This document shows positions 6,299 to 11,607 of a stretch of DNA of 11,607 nt, piece after piece. Below the pieces are notes generated by a model. It was not told where the DNA came from. It saw only the letters and a list, made by a program, of their open reading frames with translations, and made no database searches. Origin of the DNA: JACKOD01 sp041591635 (GTDB taxonomy: Bacteria; Pseudomonadota; Gammaproteobacteria; Pseudomonadales; Oleiphilaceae); contig JBFHRO010000097.1 of the NCBI GenBank assembly GCA_041591635.1, positions 1 through 11,607 on the forward strand, written 5' to 3'. The position numbers and the translations under genes are program-made. The stretch's first letter is position 1, and every line of letters begins with the position of its first letter.

Positions 6299-6938
6299 CG
6301 CCCAGCAGCGAGGTATAGGCTTCAACACCCAAAAACTTCGAGTGCCGGACAGCCGTCACCTTCAGGCCCTGCTTTTCCATGTGCTTGCGGTAGTCATATA
6401 CCGGGTGTAACGCAGCACCGGTCATGGCCCAGAAAATGATAATGGCAATGTACCAATAGACGTTTTTGAACAGGCGGGCCAGGGGGTTGCCGGTCGGGAA
6501 AGCAAAATCTCCCACCACCACCAGGCTTTTGGCTTTACCCAGCTTGATCAGGTGCGCCAGCACCTCGGCCATAAAGTCTTCGCTAAATACATTCAAAAAG
6601 AAATTCGCGACCACCATGTCGTACTGGCCGAACTCCTCGACCTTCATGATATCGCTGTGGACAATCCGGATTTTGAGATCACCGGGCTCCTTGTCCAGCC
6701 CTTCCTTGAACTTCCGCAGCATGGCCGCCGACAGATCCACCACGGTGACATCGGCCCCCAGTTTGGCCGCAACAATGGCCTCTTTCCCATGGCCCACGCC
6801 GGCAAACAGGACTTTGTCGCCTCGCTTGAGGTACTCGGGGGTAAGCATGGCGCACTTGCAACGCAACAGCGAATTGCCGGCGAATACAAAACTCAGTGCA
6901 TCATAGGCAGGTCCAATGATTCCGTATTTATCTGTCAT
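6285..6938 (-). CDS. Class I SAM-dependent methyltransferase with C-terminal membrane segment
   Basis: A predicted S-adenosylmethionine methyltransferase of 217 residues; the substrate is unknown. Seen directly: motif I, VLFAGVGHGKEA (about residues 43-54), the acidic end of strand 2 in VTVVDLS (Asp68), HSDIM (94-98), and a strand-4 region YDMVVANFFLNVF (106-118). After the Rossmann core comes a hydrophobic stretch, YWYIAIIIFWAMTGAAL (about 161-177), which looks like a membrane segment or amphipathic lid. A short tail, YDYRKHMEKQGLKV, then follows, as in UbiE-like enzymes. Motif I has FAGVGHG instead of the common (L/V)DxGxGxG: the acidic residue is replaced by Ala. The ATG has AGGAA with 6-nt spacing. 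A 120-nt leader with competing hairpins lies upstream. Methylation of a membrane-associated substrate such as a lipid or quinone is possible but only inferred. Confidence 0.82.
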   Translation of the reverse strand: MTDKYGIIGPAYDALSFVFAGNSLLRCKCAMLTPEYLKRGDKVLFAGVGHGKEAIVAAKLGADVTVVDLSAAMLRKFKEGLDKEPGDLKIRIVHSDIMKVEEFGQYDMVVANFFLNVFSEDFMAEVLAHLIKLGKAKSLVVVGDFAFPTGNPLARLFKNVYWYIAIIIFWAMTGAALHPVYDYRKHMEKQGLKVTAVRHSKFLGVEAYTSLLGEKHG

Positions 6939-6964
6939 GGTTCGTTCCTGTTGACTGAAATGAA

Positions 6965-7050
6965 GGCCGTCACGGGCCCAAAAAAGCGTGCTTCTTGTTG
7001 TGGTTACCAGCGCCTGATTTTGCCACGGTTCACGCCTGCGCGTGACGGCC
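6965..7050 (-). promoter_or_regulatory. Leader of the methyltransferase gene with competing inverted repeats
   Basis: On the minus strand, GGCCGTCACG (7050-7041) is a perfect 10-bp inverted match to CGTGACGGCC (6974-6965). The first arm overlaps a local hairpin, TCACGC-GCAG-GCGTGA (7045-7030), so the two cannot form together. The GCGTG of that hairpin can also pair with CACGC (6990-6986), which is followed by six T (6985-6980). The layout resembles an attenuator leader. Function is inference. Confidence 0.4.
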
Positions 7051-7065
7051 CTGGCAAGCTGCTAT

Positions 7066-7094
7066 GTTTTACGTGCAAGATCGGCACAATTCAA
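7066..7094 (-). promoter_or_regulatory. Candidate promoter of the methyltransferase gene
   Basis: On the minus strand TTGAAT (7094-7089) and TAAAAC (7071-7066) are separated by exactly 17 bp, each matching 4 of 6 or more consensus positions. This would give a leader of about 120 nt that includes the inverted repeats. Confidence 0.4.
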
Positions 7095-7188
7095 CAGAAA
7101 AATACAGGCAAAGACCACCCAATGCGGCAACTGTGAAATATCCCCATCCCCCATCAAAACCCTACTCAATAAACGGATAAAACGCGCA

Positions 7189-7203
7189 CCAGATCGCGTC
7201 TGG
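7189..7203. promoter_or_regulatory. Palindrome CCAGA-TCGCG-TCTGG, possible operator
   Basis: A perfect 5-bp inverted repeat with a 5-bp centre lies where the -35 region of the START-gene promoter would be. No regulator can be named. Confidence 0.3.
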
Positions 7204-7217
7204 CCCGTTTACTTTTT

Positions 7218-7225
7218 GTTACACT
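7218..7225 (+). promoter_or_regulatory. Candidate extended -10 promoter of the START-domain gene
   Basis: TACACT at 7220-7225 is preceded by TGT, giving an extended -10 element. No good -35 is present at 16-18 bp; the palindrome at 7189-7203 occupies that place. Confidence 0.35.
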
Positions 7226-7238
7226 GCGGCGCAATACC

Positions 7239-7269
7239 CTTATTTCATGCGCACTTATTTCACGCACAC
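7239..7269 (+). repeat. Tandem direct repeat, two 15-bp units
   Basis: CTTATTTCATGCGCA (7239-7253) is followed directly by CTTATTTCACGCACA (7254-7268), 13 of 15 bases identical. It lies in the 5' leader of the START-domain gene, 22 nt before the ATG. It could be a paired binding site or a chance duplication. Confidence 0.6.
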
Positions 7270-7290
7270 AACAAGCGCCGAGGTTTTACT

Positions 7291-7989
7291 ATGAAACTGC
7301 TGACTTACCGCCCCCTGCTGGCGGCACTTATCCTGTCCATTGCCAGCCTGGGTCAGGCCCAGACCGACGATTTTGTCAACAGCGATGCCTGGAAACTGCG
7401 GCATCAGGAAGCCGGTGTCGAAGTGCGCATTCGCTCGGTGCCCGATTCGGATGTTGATGCTTTTCAGGGCAAGGCAGTTCTCAACGCCTCAATGGCCAGT
7501 CTGCTGGCCGTACTGACCGATCCGGATACCTGCCCGCGCTGGGTGGAAGGCTGTGTTCACGCCGAGAACCTTGGCCCGGCAACGCTGCTCGACAGCTGGC
7601 AATACGGCGTCAATGACCTCCCCTGGCCGGCCGACGATCGGGATTACATCATCCATATCCAGCTACACCAGGTGAACGCCGATGAGGTGCTGTTGACCAT
7701 GAATGCAGTGCCCGACAAAACCCCGCAAACCGACAAGGTGCGCGTCCCTAAAATGAAGGTAGCCTACTCCATGCGCAAAGTATCGGAGCAGCAGACCGAA
7801 GTGACCTGGTCACAGCACACCGACCCGGGTGGGCGGCTTCCTGGCTGGATGGTGAATCTGCTGCTGGTGGATATCCCGCTCAAGTCCCTCAAGCGCATGG
7901 AAGCCCTGGCGCAGCAACCCCAATACCAGCAGCGCCAGCTTGAGCGTGATGAAAAAGGCCAGATTCTTGGCTGGATGGCAATGCGCTAA
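7291..7989 (+). CDS. Secreted START-domain (lipid-binding-like) protein
   Basis: A 232-residue protein with a clear signal peptide: MKLLTYRPLLAALILSIASL, then GQA with probable cleavage after Ala23. Mature residues from about 28 to 225 resemble the START/SRPBCC fold. They include a region of the WEVRxR kind (EAGVEVRIRSVPDSDVDAFQG, split here as residues 40-60), TCPRWVEGC (80-88) and the typical LPWPADDRDYI (110-120). The family binds lipids or other hydrophobic ligands; the ligand here is unknown and the location would be periplasmic. The ATG at 7291 is chosen because GAGG lies 7 nt upstream and it gives a complete signal peptide. The frame is open for another 83 codons upstream, but that part has no signal peptide logic and contains the tandem repeat. 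Two Cys (81 and 88) might form a disulfide. A terminator-like hairpin follows after about 100 nt. Confidence 0.85.
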   Translation: MKLLTYRPLLAALILSIASLGQAQTDDFVNSDAWKLRHQEAGVEVRIRSVPDSDVDAFQGKAVLNASMASLLAVLTDPDTCPRWVEGCVHAENLGPATLLDSWQYGVNDLPWPADDRDYIIHIQLHQVNADEVLLTMNAVPDKTPQTDKVRVPKMKVAYSMRKVSEQQTEVTWSQHTDPGGRLPGWMVNLLLVDIPLKSLKRMEALAQQPQYQQRQLERDEKGQILGWMAMR

Positions 7990-8090
7990 CGCTTTGGGTA
8001 CCCTGTGAATCACGCCGTAACTGTTACCTCAAAGGGACAACTGACAGTGATCACCGGGTAGCACTCTTACGGCAACGATCGCATGGTAGC

Positions 8091-8124
8091 GGCCGCTTTG
8101 AGACAAAGAAGCGGCCTTTCTCTT
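8091..8124 (+). terminator. Intrinsic terminator or attenuator before the beta-propeller gene
   Basis: GGCCGCTT (8091-8098) pairs perfectly with AAGCGGCC (8109-8116) across a 10-nt loop, followed by the T-rich TTTCTCTT (8117-8124). The Shine-Dalgarno of the next gene (AGAGAGG, 8126-8132) begins immediately after. It can end the START-gene transcript. It must also be passed by any transcript of the beta-propeller gene. Confidence 0.65.
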
Positions 8125-8144
8125 CAGAGAGGTCCTGTTTCCCG

Positions 8145-10241
8145 ATGCTGCATATTCCTATCAACCCATCCGTTCCTCGCCGGCTCGCCGTTCTTGGCCT
8201 CGCGCTCTTGGTGAGCGCCTGCCACAGTGACCGCCAGGCCGACGCAGACACGAGCACCCCCAGTGTGAAACTGGTGCCGGGCCAGTCGCCTGCCGTGCTC
8301 GAAACCTATCTCAAGAGCAGCCTGTCGGGCGCCACCACCGAATCAAGCAAGATCACCAACGGCCTTGAACTGGCAGCCGAGGCGACAGCCGCCAACGCCA
8401 CCGCCCGCGCCAGCGAAACCGGTTACAGCCAGACCAACACCCAGGTCAGCGGGGTCGATGAAGCCGATCTGGTGAAATACGATGGCCGCTACCTCTATGT
8501 GGCCGTCAATCCGGGCAACAGTGGCGATATGCGGGCGCTGAGCACCGCAACACCGGCAACTGCCGCCAGTGCGGCCCGCGTCCGCATATTGGCAACCAGC
8601 CAAAACGGGGCGCCCGCTGCCACCGAGCTGGCCAGCCTCGCGCTCGACAGCCAGCAAGGCGAAATCAGCGGTCTGTACTTGCACCGCAACGCCAGTAACC
8701 GGTCGCAACTGGCGGTGCTGAGTCGTCCGCCGTCATTTGGCTGGAATCAGTGGCTGCGCTACGACCGCTGGAGCAACCAGCACACCTATGTGTCGCTGTT
8801 TGACGTGGAAACCCCCACCAGCCTGACACCCGTCTGGTCGATCAGCATTGAAGGCAGCCTGATCGACAGCCGGCGGATCGACAACACCCTGTATCTGGTG
8901 ACCCGCCATGTGCCTGCTGTGGCGGGATTGCAGTGGTATAACAATGATGCCCAGAGTCTGGCCGAAAACAAGAAAATTATTGATGCGCTGACACTGGCCG
9001 ACCTGCTCCCCCGGGTGCAGGTACAAGACACCAGCCCCACGCCCCTGGTGAGCAGCGACAACTGCTACCTCCCGGCAACCTCCGCCAGCGACTATTACGC
9101 GCCGGCGCTGGTTACCATTTCAGCGATCAATCTTGATTCCCCGGGCGATATCACTTCGGTTTGCATCGGCGGCCACAGCAGCGGCCTCTTTGCCTCCTCC
9201 AAGGCCTTGTATCTGTTCAATGACCGCTGGCAAACCGGCACCATCATCCACAAGTTTGGCTTTACCCCGGCGGGCCCGGCCTACCAGGGCAGCGGCACCT
9301 TACCGGGCTCCCTGGGCTGGCGGGCCCCTGCCTTTCGGCTGAGTGAAAAGGACGGTGCCTTGATTGCCGTCTCCACTGTGTTTCCCGGCGGCGGCATAGA
9401 TACCCTGCCTGCGCCCGTATTACTTGCCGACACCCCGATCGGCACGCGTGTCGCCGCAGCCAGCCCAACCTACCCAACCCACCACCTCAGTGTGCTCAAA
9501 GAAAATGCCCAGCAAGAACTGGTAACCCTGGCCACCCTGCCCAACAGCGCCCAGCCCGCCGCCATTGGCAAGCCCAATGAGGATATCTATGGCGTTCGCT
9601 ACATCGGCAATCGCGCTTATATAGTCACCTATCGCAAAACCGACCCCCTGTACCTGATTGACTTGAGCGACGTTACCCGCCCTGCCATTGCCGGTGAGTT
9701 GCATGTGGAAGGCTATTCGGACTACCTGCATCCGCTGGGTGAGGACTACCTGATCGGCATTGGCAAATCGGCCACAGTAGAAGCTGATATTGCCTGGTAT
9801 CAGGGGGTACAGGTGGGCATGTTTGATGTGCGGGATATCGCGGCACCGACGCTGATCCGCCAGATCAGCCTGGGCAAGCGTGGCAGTGAAACCCAGGTTT
9901 CCTATGATCACAAGGCGCTTGGCTGGCTCGAATCGGCCCCCGGCCATTACCGTCTGACGCTGCCGATACAAGTGCATGACGGCGTCCAAAGCACCGCCGC
10001 TGAGCGCACCCCTTGGCACTATACCGGGCTGCAGCTGTTTGATATCTCGCTCACGGCCGGTGCCACTATTGCCCCGGCCGGCGTCATGGTGGCTGACAAG
10101 GCAAGCGCGCAGAGCCTGTATGCCCCCTACGTTACGCCCCAGCGCGGCATACTGCACGGCGAGGCGGTGCATTATGTCTACGGTGACAAGGTGTTTTCAG
10201 CCCCCTGGAGCGCGCCGCAAAACCTCACACCGGCGCAATGA
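8145..10241 (+). CDS. Beta-propeller domain lipoprotein (COG4880/Beta_propel family)
   Basis: A 698-residue predicted lipoprotein. Seen directly: a basic and hydrophobic N-terminus ending in the lipobox LVSAC, with Cys26 as the lipidated residue. A polar, Ser/Thr/Ala-rich linker follows (about 27-92). Next is the family signature YSQTNTQVSGVDEADLVKYDG (94-114, split as Y94 to G114), and later IVTYRKTDPLYLIDLSD (about 493-509) and HVEGYSDYLHPLG (520-532). These match the secreted beta-propeller family distantly related to WD40 repeats. The function of the family is not established; protein or polysaccharide interaction at the envelope is a guess. The residue after Cys26 is His, not Asp, so outer-membrane sorting is expected under the E. 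coli +2 rule. The ATG has AGAGAGG at a rather long 12-nt spacing, but it is the only start that gives a whole signal peptide. It ends 21 nt before a convergent kinase gene, with no clear terminator between. Confidence 0.87.
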   Translation: MLHIPINPSVPRRLAVLGLALLVSACHSDRQADADTSTPSVKLVPGQSPAVLETYLKSSLSGATTESSKITNGLELAAEATAANATARASETGYSQTNTQVSGVDEADLVKYDGRYLYVAVNPGNSGDMRALSTATPATAASAARVRILATSQNGAPAATELASLALDSQQGEISGLYLHRNASNRSQLAVLSRPPSFGWNQWLRYDRWSNQHTYVSLFDVETPTSLTPVWSISIEGSLIDSRRIDNTLYLVTRHVPAVAGLQWYNNDAQSLAENKKIIDALTLADLLPRVQVQDTSPTPLVSSDNCYLPATSASDYYAPALVTISAINLDSPGDITSVCIGGHSSGLFASSKALYLFNDRWQTGTIIHKFGFTPAGPAYQGSGTLPGSLGWRAPAFRLSEKDGALIAVSTVFPGGGIDTLPAPVLLADTPIGTRVAAASPTYPTHHLSVLKENAQQELVTLATLPNSAQPAAIGKPNEDIYGVRYIGNRAYIVTYRKTDPLYLIDLSDVTRPAIAGELHVEGYSDYLHPLGEDYLIGIGKSATVEADIAWYQGVQVGMFDVRDIAAPTLIRQISLGKRGSETQVSYDHKALGWLESAPGHYRLTLPIQVHDGVQSTAAERTPWHYTGLQLFDISLTAGATIAPAGVMVADKASAQSLYAPYVTPQRGILHGEAVHYVYGDKVFSAPWSAPQNLTPAQ

Positions 10242-10262
10242 AACTGATTGCACGGTGCGGGC

Positions 10263-11607
10263 TCAGGCGGCATCACCTGCAAGCGCTTGTTTGATTGGCA
10301 GGCGCAGGGTAAAGGTGGTGCCCTTGCCTACCGTGCTTTCCACATCAATGGTGCCTTTGTGGGTCTTGACGATGGAATAGGACACCGACAACCCCAGCCC
10401 CGTGCCCTTGCCGACCGGTTTGGTGGTAAAAAAGGGTTCAAACAGCTTGGGAAGGTTCTCGGGCGGGATACCTGAGCCGTTATCGATGATCTTGATACTG
10501 ACGTAATCGCCATCAACGGCGGTACGAATGGTGATGGTACCCTGCTTTTCAATGGCGTGGCCGGCGTTGACCAGCAGGTTCATAAAGACCTGGTTGATTT
10601 GCGAGGCAGTGCACTCCACCTTGGGAATGTCGCCGTACTCCTTCACCACCTGCGCCTTGAACTTGATTTCGTTGTGGACGATGTTGAGGGTACTGTCGAG
10701 ACAGCGGTGCAAATCCGCCGGCTCCATGCCGCCCTTGTTGTCGACCCGGGAGAAGTCCTTGAGGTCTTGCACTATTATCTTGACCCGGTTTGTCCCTTCC
10801 AGCGATTCATCCAGCAATACCGGAATATCCTCGCGGATGAACTCGACATCATAGTCCTTGATGATTTTGCGCGCCTTGTCACTCAGGCTGCTGTTGCCCT
10901 GGGCATCGATGAGCGCCTCCAGCTCAGCGATGGCTTCGAGCATGTCGGTGGCATAGTTGCTCATGGACGAGAGGTTGGAACTGACGTAGCCGATCGGATT
11001 GTTGATTTCGTGGGCAACCCCTGCCGCCAACTGGCCGATCGAGGCCATTTTTTCCGATTGCAGCAACTGATTCTCGGCACTGTTGAGTTCTTGAATGAGC
11101 TTCGCCTGTTGCTGTTTCTCTTCGTGCAGCGAGGCGTTGGTGGTACGCAGTTTTTCCATCAACCGGATCAGGTTAATGATGGTGGCGGCCTGATCCAGCA
11201 TCTGCAATATGTACACCTGATCGAGCCAGGCAAAGTGCTTGTTTTCTTTCTTGTTGGCCAGAAACAGAGTGCCTTCAAAGTCTCCCTGCAACAGGCTGAA
11301 GGGCACCCGTATCAGGTTGCGGAAAAACTGGCTCGCGCCTGTCACCCCGTCCATACGGGCCGGATCGTCGAGCACCCAGAGTTCCTGGCCCGCCAGCAGC
11401 GTCACAACATCGCTTTGGGTACTGGCGCTGGCGATAAATGCATGCAACTGATCGAGCATGCCCGGATCCTGGTACCAGTGATCCTCGGCGCCGGCTGCGC
11501 TTCGGATAACCAGCGCGCCAATGTCAGTTTCGGTAATGATCTTTGCCCGCTGCACCAGTCCCAAAAAGAAGGATTCGTCTTCTTTGGCGGCGGTTTTCAG
11601 CCATTCC
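10263..11607 (-). CDS. Sensor histidine kinase with GAF-like domain (partial, N-terminus outside window)
   Basis: This is the C-terminal 447 or so residues of a two-component sensor kinase. The frame is open to the right edge, so the beginning is missing. Seen directly, from the N-terminal side: a GAF-like sensory region (about 11190-11607), a coiled-coil linker rich in Glu, Gln and Leu (about 11055-11175), and the HisKA H-box GVAHEINNPIG with the phosphoacceptor His at 11010-11012. The HATPase domain follows: N-box NLLVNAGHAIEK, G1 box DNGSGIPPENL, F-box LFEPFFTTKPVG and G2 box GTGLGLSVSYSIVK. All catalytic boxes look intact. It ends in LPIKQALAGDAA with no receiver domain attached, so a separate response regulator is expected; it may lie beyond the right edge. 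The signal is unknown. A TTG at 11562-11564 can be read as a start, but the frame continues upstream with plausible domain sequence. Confidence 0.92.
   Translation of the reverse strand, partial: EWLKTAAKEDESFFLGLVQRAKIITETDIGALVIRSAAGAEDHWYQDPGMLDQLHAFIASASTQSDVVTLLAGQELWVLDDPARMDGVTGASQFFRNLIRVPFSLLQGDFEGTLFLANKKENKHFAWLDQVYILQMLDQAATIINLIRLMEKLRTTNASLHEEKQQQAKLIQELNSAENQLLQSEKMASIGQLAAGVAHEINNPIGYVSSNLSSMSNYATDMLEAIAELEALIDAQGNSSLSDKARKIIKDYDVEFIREDIPVLLDESLEGTNRVKIIVQDLKDFSRVDNKGGMEPADLHRCLDSTLNIVHNEIKFKAQVVKEYGDIPKVECTASQINQVFMNLLVNAGHAIEKQGTITIRTAVDGDYVSIKIIDNGSGIPPENLPKLFEPFFTTKPVGKGTGLGLSVSYSIVKTHKGTIDVESTVGKGTTFTLRLPIKQALAGDAA

Larger units (their letters stand above)
6939..7290. other. 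352-bp divergent intergenic region
   Basis: This is the longest gene-free stretch in the window, between the divergently read methyltransferase and START-domain genes. It holds a candidate leftward promoter (7066-7094), a structured leader for the methyltransferase, a palindrome (7189-7203), a candidate rightward promoter (-10 at 7220-7225) and a tandem 15-bp repeat (7239-7269). The stretch 7095-7185 is A/C-rich with nothing I recognise. I see no convincing small gene or RNA gene. Confidence 0.7.

Noticed and set aside
6552..7136. 194-codon plus-strand frame opposite the methyltransferase
   Set aside because: It is antisense to conserved methyltransferase motifs and shows no protein family features.
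7042..7290. N-terminal extension of the START-domain gene in the same frame
   Set aside because: The ATG at 7291 has a ribosome-binding site and gives a textbook signal peptide; the extension would bury it.
11562..11564. TTG as the true start of the histidine kinase
   Set aside because: The frame stays open to the window edge with continuous GAF-like sequence and there is no Shine-Dalgarno before the TTG, so the gene is better called 5'-partial.
1..11607. CRISPR array, tRNA, rRNA, IS element or prophage
   Set aside because: I looked for regularly spaced repeats, cloverleaf arms, transposase motifs and terminal inverted repeats and found none. The only direct repeat is the single 15-bp tandem pair.

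Overview
The window reads as chromosomal DNA of a free-living, moderately GC-rich gammaproteobacterium. The gene set (two-repeat Na/Pi transporter, MetY, HopJ-domain protein, ClsA-type cardiolipin synthase, periplasmic START-domain protein, beta-propeller lipoprotein) would fit an aquatic lineage such as Cellvibrionales or Marinobacter-like groups. That placement is inference from gene families only. I see no insertion sequence, phage gene, CRISPR array, tRNA or rRNA.

Layout. On the minus strand at the left edge, a Na+/phosphate cotransporter-family gene (80-1969) is followed 11 nt later by the first 22 codons of an unidentified gene that leaves the window. Divergent from it, across about 200 bp, is a plus-strand run: metY (O-acetylhomoserine sulfhydrylase, 2168-3442), a HopJ-family gene (3522-3911), a cardiolipin synthase (3962-5392) and, after a 181-bp gap with its own candidate promoter, a GntR/FCD-type regulator (5574-6260). 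A class I methyltransferase with a C-terminal membrane segment (6285-6938, minus) converges on the regulator. A 352-bp divergent intergenic region separates it from a secreted START-domain protein (7291-7989, plus). A terminator-like hairpin then lies directly before a 698-residue beta-propeller lipoprotein (8145-10241, plus). The right edge is a convergent, 5'-truncated GAF-containing sensor histidine kinase (10263-11607, minus).

Function. Most genes are ordinary housekeeping or envelope genes: phosphate transport or homeostasis, sulfur assimilation into homocysteine, cardiolipin synthesis, lipid binding in the periplasm and signalling. I see no obvious multi-gene novel system. The more interesting content is in the leaders. 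Both divergent genes at about 2.0-2.17 kb have a small inverted repeat wrapped round the Shine-Dalgarno sequence. The methyltransferase leader contains competing base-pairing arms. A terminator sits immediately before the ribosome-binding site of the beta-propeller gene, leaving no room for a downstream promoter. A near-perfect 15-bp tandem repeat precedes the START gene.
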